From Paradesulfitobacterium ferrireducens (GTDB lineage: Bacteria > Bacillota > Desulfitobacteriia > Desulfitobacteriales > Desulfitobacteriaceae), in assembly GCF_017310645.1 (NCBI RefSeq), contig NZ_JAFLRH010000003.1:1-64000 (forward strand): 64,000 nucleotides of DNA, given 5' to 3'. Both the position numbers and the translations under genes were made by a program. Under the pieces are notes generated by a model. That model did no database searches. It saw nothing but the letters and a program-made list of their open reading frames with translations, and was not told the DNA's origin. The first letter of the stretch is position 1. Each line of letters opens with the position of its first letter. Shown here piece after piece: positions 9,037-18,202 of the stretch.

Positions 9037-9948
9037 TTAAATTAGGCCTTGAGCCTTGAGCCACTCATTGGCAACATCTTGAGATTTTCTATTTTCCAGA
9101 TCGACCTTGGCATTGAGCTGCTGCATGGTTTTGTCATCCAGCTTTCCAGCCAATGAATTGAGCGCATCTTTAAGCTCCGGATGTTTGGCCAGGGTGTCAT
9201 CACGCACGACCGGAGCCGCATAATAGGGCGGGAAAAACTGCTTATCGTCTTTAAGCACTCTCAGATTAAAGGCTACAATTCTTCCATCCGTAGCGAAAGC
9301 ATCACATACATCGGCCTTTCCGTCTTTGACAGCACTGTACATAAGTCCCGCATCCATACCCTTGGTTTCTTTGAAGTTCATGTTGTAGGTTTTCTGCAAA
9401 CCCTTATACCCGTCATCCCGCTCCAGGAATTCCTGTTCCGATACCAACGTCAAATTCGGAGCTTGCTTGGTCAAGTCGCTGAAAGATTCAATTCCGAGTC
9501 TTTGGGCCTCGGATTCCCCCATGGCCAAGGTGTAGGTATTATTAAAACCAAAAGGCTTAAGCCAAGTAATCTTCTTCTTATCTTTATACTCTTTGCTCAC
9601 CTTGTCATACACCGCATCCGGGTCATTCATTGGCGGCTGCTCCAGTTGGACGGTCAAAGCCGTGCCGGTATATTCGGCATAGAGATCGATATCCCCTCGG
9701 TCCAAGGCCTTCGAGACCACTAACGTTCCACCCAGCCAAGGCTTGGTTTCTACTTTAAGATCGGTTTTGGCCTCAATTACCCCAGCCATTAAATAAACTA
9801 AAATATCCTGCTCGGTAAAATTTTTACCTCCAATGGTGACCGTGTTATCTCCACCGGCCGTGCCTTTGCCACCTGCTGAGCAACCGACCAGGCTCAGAAC
9901 CAACACTAACACCACTGCCACCAATCCATATTTCCTTGAGTTTTTCAC
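9037..9948 (-). CDS. opuCC: Glycine betaine/choline-type substrate-binding lipoprotein
   Basis: This 303-residue lipoprotein has a signal peptide ending in the lipobox LVGC (Cys 23) and the OpuAC/OsmX ligand-binding fold, starting with VTIGGKNFTEQDILVYLMAG and continuing with WLGGTLVVSKALDRGDIDLYAEYTGT-type sequence. It captures quaternary ammonium osmolytes outside the membrane and delivers them to the permease encoded upstream. It is the last gene of a three-gene operon ending in a hairpin at 8937. Osmoprotectant specificity (betaine, carnitine or choline) cannot be settled by eye. Confidence 0.9.
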   Translation of the reverse strand: MKNSRKYGLVAVVLVLVLSLVGCSAGGKGTAGGDNTVTIGGKNFTEQDILVYLMAGVIEAKTDLKVETKPWLGGTLVVSKALDRGDIDLYAEYTGTALTVQLEQPPMNDPDAVYDKVSKEYKDKKKITWLKPFGFNNTYTLAMGESEAQRLGIESFSDLTKQAPNLTLVSEQEFLERDDGYKGLQKTYNMNFKETKGMDAGLMYSAVKDGKADVCDAFATDGRIVAFNLRVLKDDKQFFPPYYAAPVVRDDTLAKHPELKDALNSLAGKLDDKTMQQLNAKVDLENRKSQDVANEWLKAQGLI

Positions 9949-10026
9949 AAGTCTACCTCCCTCAAAAAAGTTTTTTAAGCAAATGCTTACCCTTTGAAAC
10001 GATAATAGTATTGTTTTATCTTGGAA

Positions 10027-10668
10027 TTAGGCTTTGTTTCGGCTGCCCTTGGGCGTAACCCGCACCTCAAGCCGCTTGAGCAAGAAATCAAAAATCACGG
10101 CCAACACTGCTGCCGGCATAGCCCCAGCTAGAATCAATTCGTTGCTCGACATCGCAATCCCCCGAAAGATCATGTCACCCAAACCACCGGCCCCAATTAA
10201 AGAAGCCAAGGTTGCCACCCCGATAATTAAGACTGTTGAGGTTCTGACTCCGGCCATAATAACCGATAAGGCCAGTGGTATTTCAACCAGGTATAATACC
10301 TGCCCGGAAGTCATGCCCATGCCGATGCCGGCTTCAATGGCTGCTTGGTCTACCCCGACGATACCGGTATAGGTATTGCGGACGATCGGGAGCAAGCCAT
10401 AAATGGTTAAGGCCACCACCGCCGGAGTAAACCCAATCCCCATCAGTGGAATCATAAACCCGAGCAAGGCTAAACTGGGAATAGTTTGCGCGACAGCAGT
10501 CACACCGATCACCGCCTCCGCTCCTTTACGATAACGGGTGAGAATGATTCCCAAAGGAACCCCGATGATAATTGCAAAAAAAAGCGAGACAAATGTCAGC
10601 TCAAGATGTTCGCGGAACCCGGTCGCGATGTCAGGCAACCGGTCTTGAAAAATAGTAAATAGGTCCAT
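10027..10668 (-). CDS. opuCB: Osmoprotectant ABC transporter permease
   Basis: This 213-residue membrane protein has about six helices and the EAA-type loop for ATPase docking (EAGIGMGMTSGQVLYLVEIP). It is the only permease in the operon; Bacillus opuC has two (OpuCB and OpuCD), so this one may work as a homodimer. It lies 14 bases downstream of the ATPase gene, behind an AGGAGGG-type ribosome site. Confidence 0.9.
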   Translation of the reverse strand: MDLFTIFQDRLPDIATGFREHLELTFVSLFFAIIIGVPLGIILTRYRKGAEAVIGVTAVAQTIPSLALLGFMIPLMGIGFTPAVVALTIYGLLPIVRNTYTGIVGVDQAAIEAGIGMGMTSGQVLYLVEIPLALSVIMAGVRTSTVLIIGVATLASLIGAGGLGDMIFRGIAMSSNELILAGAMPAAVLAVIFDFLLKRLEVRVTPKGSRNKA

Positions 10669-10682
10669 AAGCTCCCTCCTTT

Positions 10683-11801
10683 CTATGCATTACCATACTT
10701 ATTAGCCATCACATCTACCAGGCTTGCTCTGGTAATAACTCCTACCAGCTTCTCCTCATCACTAAGCACAGGAAGATAGGCCACTTTATTTTCACTAATC
10801 AGTTCGATGGCCTCAGCTAACGAGCGGCCTATTTGTATGGTTGGAACATCGATTGTCATAATATCTTTAAGAGTTAATTCTTCTTCCCGGTAATGCTGCT
10901 GGATATCCCAGACCTTAGCGATCCCCAAAAACGCATCATTCGCTCCTGTGACGAGCAAGCTATCCACTCTATGCTTATGCATTAATTTTATCGACTCCGC
11001 CAAACCACGGTTTGGCCCTGCCGTGACCGGCTTAAGCATGACCTCTTCAATATCCGGCAAAACTCCGGCCGCATTTAGTCTTTCCTCCCCGATAAATGAA
11101 CGCACAAAATCATTGGCCGGATGACGCAGAACGTGTTCCGGGCTATCTAACTGCACGACTTTCCCTTTTTGCATGATGCAAATCCGGTCCGCAATCTTAA
11201 GAGCTTCATCCATGTCATGCGTTACAAAGACAATGGTTTTCTTAATTTCCTGCTGCAGCCGGATAAGCTCATCTTGGAGTTGTTCACGGCTGATTGGATC
11301 TAAGGCACTAAAAGGCTCATCCATTAAGATAATCGGGGGTTCAGCGGCCAATGCCCGAATCACTCCGACTCTTTGCTGCTGACCGCCGCTTAATTCTGCA
11401 GGATAGCGATCACGGTATATTGAAGGATCTAAGCCCACCAGGGACAAAAGTTCATCCACTCTTTTTTGGTATTTTGCAGCATCCATTTTTTTAAGTTTCG
11501 GAACCAAGGCCACATTTTCCCCGATGGTCATGTGGGGCAAGAGGCCGATATGCTGAATGACATAGCCGATACTGCGCCGTAATTCGACCGGATTTTCCTT
11601 GCTGATGTCCTTATCAGCGATCCAGATTTTGCCCTTGGTCGGCTCGATTAAGCGGTTGATCATTTTCATGGTGGTCGTTTTGCCGCAACCACTTGGCCCG
11701 ATCAGGACAAATAATTCTCCTTCATCAATATGAAAAGTTATATTATCCAAGGCTTTGAAGCCGTCCGGAAATACCTTGGATACTTCTTGAAACCGTATCA
11801 T
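10683..11801 (-). CDS. opuCA: Osmoprotectant ABC transporter ATPase with CBS domains
   Basis: This 372-residue ATPase has Walker A GPSGCGKTT (residues about 36-44), signature LSGGQQQR and Walker B PIILMDEPFSALD, followed by two CBS domains from about residue 250 to the end. CBS domains in OpuA/OpuC ATPases sense ionic strength or bind c-di-AMP to gate transport. It is the first gene of the operon; an inverted repeat about 55 bases upstream may be an operator. Confidence 0.93.
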   Translation of the reverse strand: MIRFQEVSKVFPDGFKALDNITFHIDEGELFVLIGPSGCGKTTTMKMINRLIEPTKGKIWIADKDISKENPVELRRSIGYVIQHIGLLPHMTIGENVALVPKLKKMDAAKYQKRVDELLSLVGLDPSIYRDRYPAELSGGQQQRVGVIRALAAEPPIILMDEPFSALDPISREQLQDELIRLQQEIKKTIVFVTHDMDEALKIADRICIMQKGKVVQLDSPEHVLRHPANDFVRSFIGEERLNAAGVLPDIEEVMLKPVTAGPNRGLAESIKLMHKHRVDSLLVTGANDAFLGIAKVWDIQQHYREEELTLKDIMTIDVPTIQIGRSLAEAIELISENKVAYLPVLSDEEKLVGVITRASLVDVMANKYGNA

Positions 11802-11855
11802 GAAAACACCTCCTTTGGACTAAAAACCATGATTTCAAAATTACCACGACTACAT

Positions 11856-11882
11856 ACAACTTAATATTACCTAATAAGTTGT
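11856..11882. promoter_or_regulatory. Inverted repeat upstream of the osmolyte operon
   Basis: ACAACTTA - 11 bases - TAAGTTGT lies between the operon promoter region and the opuCA start. Position and symmetry suggest a repressor site, for example of a GbsR/OpcR-like regulator, but no such gene is in the window. Confidence 0.4.
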
Positions 11883-11922
11883 CTGTACTATTTTATCACT
11901 CTTCTCCTTATACTCGCAACCA

Positions 11923-11952
11923 TAAAAAAACCGGATATCTAAAAATATCCGG
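11923..11952 (-). terminator. Second terminator after the purine operon
   Basis: CCGGATAT - 6 bases - ATATCCGG is followed in the minus direction by seven T. It backs up the hairpin overlapping purD and shields the osmolyte operon promoter from read-through. Confidence 0.8.
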
Positions 11953-12022
11953 GAATTACAAGCGTAAACTCACTTTTCTTCCTGTATCCTCTTTATTTTC
12001 TCAGATAAAAAAACTCGCCAAT

Positions 12023-12050
12023 AAGAAAGCACTCACGTTTAGGTGAGTGC
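12023..12050 (-). terminator. Terminator overlapping the end of purD
   Basis: GCACTCACCT and the matching AGGTGAGTGC-type arms (12029-12050) enclose the purD stop codon and are followed by a T-rich tract. This is the primary end of the purine operon. Confidence 0.7.
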
Positions 12051-13310
12051 CCCTTTCATACCCTTCATTCCGATATCTTTGCGGTAATGCGCCTTGGGAA
12101 AAGTAATTTTTCCTACGATAGAATAAGCGTTTTCCCGCGCTGCGACTAAATTAGAACCGCTGGCAGTTACTCCAAGCACCCGCCCACCCGAACTAACAAG
12201 ACGGTTGTCTTTCAAAGCGGTTCCGGCATGAAACACCGCCCCTTCTTGTCCCACTTCGGCCGGAATCGTAATTGGAATCCCTTTTTCATAACTCTGGGGA
12301 TAACCCGGAGCAGCCATCACTACACATACCGCTACATCATTAGACCATTCCAGGGTAACATCTCCCAGCTTGCCTTCCGTGCACGCCCACAGCACCTGCA
12401 GCAAATCGGACCGCAGCCGCATCATCACTACCTGGGTTTCCGGGTCGCCAAAGCGTACATTATATTCCAACACTTTGGGCCCCCGCTCCGTGAGCATCAG
12501 CCCTAAAAACAAAACTCCGGTAAACGGCATTCCCCTCCGGCGCATTTCTTCCAGCGTCGGGTACAGTATCTCCCGTTTTACCTGCTCCTCAATCTCAGGC
12601 GTCCATACCGGAGGCGGGCTGTACGTACCCATACCGCCGGTGTTAAGCCCCTCATCCCCGTCCAAAGCCCGCTTATGGTCTTGAACCGGCACCATCGGCA
12701 GAGCGCTGGTCCCATCGGCAAAGCAGAGAAGGCTGACTTCCTGCCCTTCCAGGAACTCCTCAACCACGATTTTCTTCCCGGCATCCCCAAAGGCCCCGTC
12801 CATGATTTCATCCACAGCCTGCAAGGCGGTGTCCAGGTCCATGGCCACAATTACGCCTTTGCCCGCAGCCAGCCCGTCCGCTTTGACCACGCAGGGAGCG
12901 CCGATTCGACGCACATAATCTTTGGCCGCTGGCGGGTCTGTAAAGGTGTTCCATTCTGCCGTGGGAATATTGGCCGCCTGCATAATTGTTTTAGCGAACG
13001 CTTTGCTCCCTTCCAGCTGAGCAGCCGCCTGTGTCGGGCCGAAAATGCGCAGCCCGGCCTCATGAAATGCGTCAACGATCCCGAGGCTCAATGGTTCCTC
13101 GGGCCCGACCACAGTTAAGTCAATGTTGTGATCTTGGGCAAACCTAACCAAGCCGGCAATATCGTTCTGAGCGACCGGGGCGTTCCATTCACTTGTACCC
13201 GCATTGCCCGGAGCCACATAAAGCCGTTCCAGCTCCGGACTTTGTGCTAATTTCCAAGCCAGGGCGTGCTCCCGTCCCCCGCTGCCAATGACTAAAACTT
13301 TCTTCCCCAT
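12039..13310 (-). CDS. purD: Phosphoribosylamine-glycine ligase
   Basis: PurD joins glycine to phosphoribosylamine with ATP (second step of purine synthesis). The 423-residue protein has the N-terminal GGREHALAWKL motif, an ATP-grasp core (ADGLAAGKGVIVA) and a catalytic loop with NVRFGDPETQ. I start it at the ATG at 13310 (MGKKVLVIG), which follows GGTGG at a good distance, instead of the TTG five codons earlier. It is the last gene of the pur operon. Confidence 0.97.
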   Translation of the reverse strand: MGKKVLVIGSGGREHALAWKLAQSPELERLYVAPGNAGTSEWNAPVAQNDIAGLVRFAQDHNIDLTVVGPEEPLSLGIVDAFHEAGLRIFGPTQAAAQLEGSKAFAKTIMQAANIPTAEWNTFTDPPAAKDYVRRIGAPCVVKADGLAAGKGVIVAMDLDTALQAVDEIMDGAFGDAGKKIVVEEFLEGQEVSLLCFADGTSALPMVPVQDHKRALDGDEGLNTGGMGTYSPPPVWTPEIEEQVKREILYPTLEEMRRRGMPFTGVLFLGLMLTERGPKVLEYNVRFGDPETQVVMMRLRSDLLQVLWACTEGKLGDVTLEWSNDVAVCVVMAAPGYPQSYEKGIPITIPAEVGQEGAVFHAGTALKDNRLVSSGGRVLGVTASGSNLVAARENAYSIVGKITFPKAHYRKDIGMKGMKGALT

Positions 13311-13358
13311 AAACTTTACCACCAACTTTCTATTTCACATACCTCAAACATTAACCTT

Positions 13359-14894
13359 TTAATGTCTGAAATGTCTCCTGTGGGTAAAGAGCATAATCAA
13401 ATTCAAGTTATCGGCGGCCTCAATCACCACATCGTCCTTAACCGAGCCCCCAGGCTGAATGATAGCCTTAATCCCGGCCCTGGCAGCCTCCTCCAGTGAA
13501 TCCGGGAACGGAAAGAAAGCATCCGATGCCAAATAGGCGCCAAAGCCCGCCGCCCCGGCCTGTTCCACAGCTAGCTTAACCGAGCCGACGCGGTTCATCT
13601 GCCCGGCTCCTACCCCCAGCAGCTGCCCGGATTTACTGACAACAATGGCATTGGATTTTACATGTTTCACAACCCGCCAAGCGAATTCAAGTTCCCGCAA
13701 ATCCTCGCTGCTGGGTTTTTTCTTCGTTACTACCGTCCATTCAGACGCCGGAGAAGTTCCAATATCCTCTTCCTGAACTAGGTAACCCCCGTTCACACTG
13801 CGTAGCTTCCACGAAGGAGCACCGTTTTTGTCCCCCCGACCCACCGCAAACAGGCGCAGATTGACCTTCTCCCGCAAAAGGTCGCGTGCCTCCGGGCTGA
13901 ACTCCGGTGCGACAATCACTTCAAAAAACCTTTCGCTCAGAGCCTGGGCAGCAGGACCGTCCACCACCCGGTTAAAGGCAATAATTCCCCCAAAAGCCGA
14001 GACCGGATCTGTGGCCAAGGCGCGTTCATACCCCTCAAGCGGAGTATTGCCGAGAGCCAGGCCGCAGGGATTCGTGTGCTTGATTATGGCACAGGCACAG
14101 GTGTCGAATTCGTGTACCGCACCCCAAGCCGCATCCATATCCAGCCAATTATTATAGGAAAGTTCCTTACCCTGAAGCTGGCGTCCGGAAGCCAAAGTGC
14201 CTTCCTGACGTGAAGCATAGAAAGCAGCTTGCTGCTGGGGATTTTCTCCGTAGCGCAAATCCTGCACCTTGGACGCAATTATTCTTAACACTGGCGGGAA
14301 GGCCCCTTCGGGTTCAAGCTGGCGCTCCAGATACTCGGCAATAAACCGGTCATACTCCGCCGTATGCGCAAAAGCCTCTGCTGCCAGGCGGCGGCGCACG
14401 CCGGCCGGCACGAACCCTTCCTGGCGCAGCACTGCCAACACTTCCTGGTACCTCTGCGGATTCACAATGATCGTTACGCGCTCATGGTTCTTTGCTGCCG
14501 AGCGCACCATGGTCGGTCCCCCAATATCAATGTTTTCAATCGCTTCTTCCAAGCTGACACCGGGCTTGGCAATGGTTTGCCGGAACGGGTACAGATTCAC
14601 AACCACCAAATCAATAAACCGAATCCCGTTTTTGGCCATTTGCTCTTTATGTTCGTTCGTATCCCGGGCCAAAATCCCCCCATGAATAGTGGGGTGAAGG
14701 GTTTTCACCCTGCCGTCCAATATTTCCGGAAAACCGGTGACTTCAGTCACATATTTGACAGGTACCCCGGCCTCTTCCAGGGTCTTAAAAGTCCCGCCAG
14801 TCGAAATAATCTCAAACCCCAGCGCAGCCAATCCTTGGGCGAACTCCACGACCCCCTGTTTGTCGGACACACTGATAATAGCCCTCCGGTTCAA
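13359..14894 (-). CDS. purH: Bifunctional AICAR formyltransferase/IMP cyclohydrolase
   Basis: PurH catalyses the last two steps to IMP. The 511-residue length is standard. The N-terminal IMP cyclohydrolase domain begins RRAIISVSDKQGVVEFAQGL and contains STGGTFKTLEEAG; the C-terminal transformylase domain carries KHTNPCGLALG (residues about 268-278) with the catalytic Lys-His pair. It lies between purN and purD. Confidence 0.97.
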   Translation of the reverse strand: MNRRAIISVSDKQGVVEFAQGLAALGFEIISTGGTFKTLEEAGVPVKYVTEVTGFPEILDGRVKTLHPTIHGGILARDTNEHKEQMAKNGIRFIDLVVVNLYPFRQTIAKPGVSLEEAIENIDIGGPTMVRSAAKNHERVTIIVNPQRYQEVLAVLRQEGFVPAGVRRRLAAEAFAHTAEYDRFIAEYLERQLEPEGAFPPVLRIIASKVQDLRYGENPQQQAAFYASRQEGTLASGRQLQGKELSYNNWLDMDAAWGAVHEFDTCACAIIKHTNPCGLALGNTPLEGYERALATDPVSAFGGIIAFNRVVDGPAAQALSERFFEVIVAPEFSPEARDLLREKVNLRLFAVGRGDKNGAPSWKLRSVNGGYLVQEEDIGTSPASEWTVVTKKKPSSEDLRELEFAWRVVKHVKSNAIVVSKSGQLLGVGAGQMNRVGSVKLAVEQAGAAGFGAYLASDAFFPFPDSLEEAARAGIKAIIQPGGSVKDDVVIEAADNLNLIMLFTHRRHFRH

Positions 14895-14934
14895 GCTAAC
14901 CCCTCCATTCCAGAATCTTAATAAAGCCTATGGT

Positions 14935-15558
14935 CTACTTTTTAACCCAAATTTGCCGCCCCCGGCGTTCCAGCTTTCCGCCCACCAGCAAGCGCACAGC
15001 CTCCGGGTATAAACGGTGCTCGACTTCCAAAATCCGGGCCGCCAAGCTATCTTCCGTATCACCCGGCAAAACCGGAACCACTTCCTGCAAAATAATTGGG
15101 CCGCTGTCCAAGCCCTCATCGACGAAGTGCACCGTACATCCGCTGTAGCGCACCCCATACTCTACCGCCTGCCGTTGGGCATGAAGTCCGGGGAAAGCAG
15201 GCAGCAACGAAGGATGGATATTGAGGATTGGAAAACCGGCCTTTTGGATAAAATCTGCTTTTAACACCCGCATATACCCTGCCAGCAAGAGTAGTTCTAC
15301 TTCATTCCCATGCAGCCAGGCTAAGAGATCCTCTTCTTGAGCCAACTGATCCGGATAAGCGTTCAGGGGAAAAGCCTTCGCAGGAATACCTGCCGCTTCA
15401 GCCCGCTTTAAAGCCTGAGCTTCGCTTTGATCCGAGCCGACGGCAACAAGATTTACTGGCAGACTCCCGCTTTGCCAGGCATCAATTAAAGCTTGCAAAT
15501 TGCTGCCGCGGCCGGAAGCCAGCACCGCGGTTTTCAAAGGTTTCTGATCTATGCTCAC
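14935..15558 (-). CDS. purN: Phosphoribosylglycinamide formyltransferase
   Basis: PurN transfers a formyl group from 10-formyl-tetrahydrofolate to GAR. The 207-residue protein has the phosphate loop ASGRGSNLQALIDA near the N-terminus, the active-site pattern NIHPSLLPAFPG and a downstream conserved SGCTVHFVDEGLDSG with catalytic Asp. It is separated from purM by a repeat-rich gap of about 190 bases, the largest interruption in the operon except for the purB-purC element. Confidence 0.96.
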   Translation of the reverse strand: MSIDQKPLKTAVLASGRGSNLQALIDAWQSGSLPVNLVAVGSDQSEAQALKRAEAAGIPAKAFPLNAYPDQLAQEEDLLAWLHGNEVELLLLAGYMRVLKADFIQKAGFPILNIHPSLLPAFPGLHAQRQAVEYGVRYSGCTVHFVDEGLDSGPIILQEVVPVLPGDTEDSLAARILEVEHRLYPEAVRLLVGGKLERRGRQIWVKK

Positions 15559-15607
15559 CCAGGCTCACTCCAATCTTGCTTCGGATCTTGTAGTTATCAG
15601 AGTAGGG

Positions 15608-15755
15608 GAGTCAGAACACAGGAGTCAGGAACGTAAGTCTCCGGTGGAGACTTACGCCGTTCGGCCAAACCAAAAAGACTTTCGTCCGGCCGAACGGATC
15701 AGAATAATGCAACCGGATGAAACTCCTGAATTCTGACTCCTGAATTCTGACTCAA
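15608..15755. repeat. Composite inverted-repeat element in the purM-purN gap
   Basis: The gap contains nested palindromes: outer copies of GAGTCAGAA/GGAGTCAGG on the left and their complements (CTGAATTCTGACTC twice) on the right, a central AGTCTCCGGTGGAGACT palindrome at about 15642-15658, and CCGTTCGGCC...GGCCGAACGG at about 15658-15700. The 17-base palindrome recurs after mogA (45454-45478), and the GGAGTCA heptamer is tandemly repeated at 29290. It looks like a small dispersed repeat family carried inside the operon transcript. Confidence 0.6.
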
Positions 15756-16768
15756 GTGTAGCTTACTCCCTTACCCGGTACGACTTGTCCGATCAGGTAA
15801 GACTCTTCTCCCTGCGCCTTTAACGACTCTCTTACAACATCCATATCTTCAGCACGCACGATGAGAACAAACCCGATCCCCATATTAAAGGTGCGGTACA
15901 TCTCGCTTTCTTCCACTTCGCCTAAACGCTGGAGCAGAGAGAATACCGGCCGAACCGGCCAGGATCCAAGCTTAATGCTTACCCCTAAGCCCTTAGGGAG
16001 AATGCGCGGAATATTTTCCGTCAGTCCCCCGCCTGTAATATGAGCCATCCCCAGGATTTTCCCGCTGTCCAACAAAGGCAGGACGGTTTTCACATAAATC
16101 TTGGTGGGTCGAAGCAACACTTCACCTAAGGGCTCGCCCAATTCCGGGAAAACCGTATCCATAGGATAGGGAGCGAAAACCTTGCGCACCAAAGAAAAAC
16201 CATTACTGTGAAAACCCGTAGACGGCAAGCCTAAGACCACATCCCCGGAGCTGATCTTTAATCCGTCAATGATCTGATCCCGATTGACGGCCCCGACTGT
16301 AAATCCGGCGATATCATATTCATCCTCCGGGTAAAAGCCGGGCATCTCGGCCGTCTCCCCGCCGATCAGAGCACATCCCGCTTGTTCACACCCGGCGGCA
16401 ACTCCTTTGACAATCTCGGCAATTCTTTCGGGTTTGGCTTTACCCACCGCTAAATAATCCAAAAAGAATATAGGCTCGGCCCCTTGCACCAAAACATCAT
16501 TGACACACATGGCAACCGCATCAATCCCGATCGTATCATGGCGGTCCAGCTCAAAAGCCAAACGGAGCTTGGTGCCAACCCCATCGGTTCCGGAAACAAG
16601 CACCGGCTCAGGGTATTTCTTCAGATCGAGTTGAAACAGCCCGCCGAACCCCCCGAGCCCGCCGAGCACCTCCGGGCGCAGCGTCCGCTTTACCCACGGC
16701 TTCATGCGCTCGACCGCCTCATTCCCGGCATCTATATCCACCCCGGCATCCCGGTAACTATATCCCAT
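15752..16768 (-). CDS. purM: Phosphoribosylformylglycinamidine cyclo-ligase
   Basis: PurM closes the imidazole ring to form AIR using ATP. From the ATG at 16768 ([15 protein letters not shown], preceded by AAGGGAG) the protein has 338 residues. Family motifs are [14 protein letters not shown], the [17 protein letters not shown] stretch and [11 protein letters not shown]. The longer frame to 16792 overlaps purF without a good ribosome site. Confidence 0.96.
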   Translation of the reverse strand: MGYSYRDAGVDIDAGNEAVERMKPWVKRTLRPEVLGGLGGFGGLFQLDLKKYPEPVLVSGTDGVGTKLRLAFELDRHDTIGIDAVAMCVNDVLVQGAEPIFFLDYLAVGKAKPERIAEIVKGVAAGCEQAGCALIGGETAEMPGFYPEDEYDIAGFTVGAVNRDQIIDGLKISSGDVVLGLPSTGFHSNGFSLVRKVFAPYPMDTVFPELGEPLGEVLLRPTKIYVKTVLPLLDSGKILGMAHITGGGLTENIPRILPKGLGVSIKLGSWPVRPVFSLLQRLGEVEESEMYRTFNMGIGFVLIVRAEDMDVVRESLKAQGEESYLIGQVVPGKGVSYT

Positions 16769-16784
16769 GCTCAGGTTCTCCCTT

Positions 16785-18182
16785 CTACTCAAATGCTAAC
16801 TTCCGCTGGCCCTCCGGAATCGGTACCGGATAGTTCCCGTTAAAGCAAGCCAGGCAGACCGATTGCTCTCCCAGAGCCCGTTTCAACCCCTCTTCCGAAA
16901 GATAATGCAGGGAATCCGCACCCACAAATTTCCTGATACCGTCCAGTTCTAGCTTCGTGGCAATTAGTTTCTCCCGCTCCGCTGTATCAATCCCATAATA
17001 GCAAGGAAAAAGTACCGGCGGTGAGCTGATCAGGAGATGAACTTCCTTGGCCCCGGCTTTGCGCACCATTTCTACCAGTTTGGAACTGGTAGTGCCGCGC
17101 ACAATCGAGTCATCGATCAGAACAATCCGGCGGTCTTTCAATACCCCTTTATTGGCGTTGAGCTTCAAACGTACCGCCACTTCCCGCATTTCCTGGGTCG
17201 GCTGAATAAAGGTGCGGCCCACGTAGCGGTTCTTGAGCAGCCCCTGTTCGAAGGGAATCCCCAAGGTCATAGCATAGCCGAGGGCTGCTGCTGTCCCGGA
17301 ATCCGGGACCGGCACCACAATATCTACATCCAGCGGGCACTCGCGCGCCAGCTCCACCCCCATGCGCCGTCTGCTTTCCGAGACATTGATCTGATCCAGG
17401 GTGCTGTCCGGGCGGGCGAAATAAATGTATTCAAAAGAGCAGCCGGCCTTATCGCATTTCGGCACACCGATGCGGGTGTGGATTCCTTCTTCATCAACCG
17501 TCACAATTTCCCCCGGCTCCACATCCCGCACAAATTCCGCGCCAATCGTATCCAGAGCACAGCTTTCCGAGGCCAGGCAATAGTAGTCTCCCAGCTTGCC
17601 GATGCAGAGAGGACGCACACCGTGAGGATCACGCATTCCGACCAGTTTATCCTCAGCCAAGACCACCAGGGCATAAGCCCCTTTTAAGTCAATCATGGTC
17701 TTGGTTGCCGCATCTTCTAAGGTTCCGCGCCGGTAGCGCGCAATTAAATTAATAATTACTTCACTGTCCACCGTGGTCTGAAAGACCGCTCCATCCTTAC
17801 CCAGTTCTTCCCGGAGTTCAGCGGCATTGGTCAAGTTGCCGTTATGCGCCAGGGCCATCATCCCTTTTTGGTAATGCACGACCAGAGGCTGAGCATTCGA
17901 CAAGAGACTGGAGCCTGTGGTTGAATAGCGCACATGCCCGATCGCCATTTTTCCGTTGAGTTCATTCAGGGTGCGGTCGGAAAACACTTCCGCTACCAAG
18001 CCCATGCCTTTATGCACATCAATCGTGCGGCCATCGGAAACGGCAATTCCCGCGCTTTCCTGGCCCCGGTGCTGCAAGGCGTAGAGAGCGTAGTAAGTGA
18101 GGCGCGCCACCTCATGACCCGGGGCATAAATCCCAAACACCCCGCACTCTTCATGCAGCTTATCGTCCTCGTAATCTCTCAC
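16785..18182 (-). CDS. purF: Amidophosphoribosyltransferase
   Basis: PurF makes phosphoribosylamine from PRPP and glutamine, the committed step. The 465-residue protein has the N-terminal glutaminase whose Cys ([11 protein letters not shown], Cys13) becomes the nucleophile after removal of a short propeptide. It has the PRPP loop [16 protein letters not shown] and the C-terminal [12 protein letters not shown] that helps to ligate the 4Fe-4S cluster of the Bacillus-type, oxygen-sensitive enzyme. Confidence 0.97.
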   Translation of the reverse strand: MRDYEDDKLHEECGVFGIYAPGHEVARLTYYALYALQHRGQESAGIAVSDGRTIDVHKGMGLVAEVFSDRTLNELNGKMAIGHVRYSTTGSSLLSNAQPLVVHYQKGMMALAHNGNLTNAAELREELGKDGAVFQTTVDSEVIINLIARYRRGTLEDAATKTMIDLKGAYALVVLAEDKLVGMRDPHGVRPLCIGKLGDYYCLASESCALDTIGAEFVRDVEPGEIVTVDEEGIHTRIGVPKCDKAGCSFEYIYFARPDSTLDQINVSESRRRMGVELARECPLDVDIVVPVPDSGTAAALGYAMTLGIPFEQGLLKNRYVGRTFIQPTQEMREVAVRLKLNANKGVLKDRRIVLIDDSIVRGTTSSKLVEMVRKAGAKEVHLLISSPPVLFPCYYGIDTAEREKLIATKLELDGIRKFVGADSLHYLSEEGLKRALGEQSVCLACFNGNYPVPIPEGQRKLAFE

Positions 18183-18202
18183 CCGTATCCCCCTCTCTCT
18201 AT

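Noticed and set aside
9181-9723. 180-residue plus frame opposite opuCC
   Set aside because: Antisense to a well-supported lipoprotein gene, no ribosome site, composition unlike protein.
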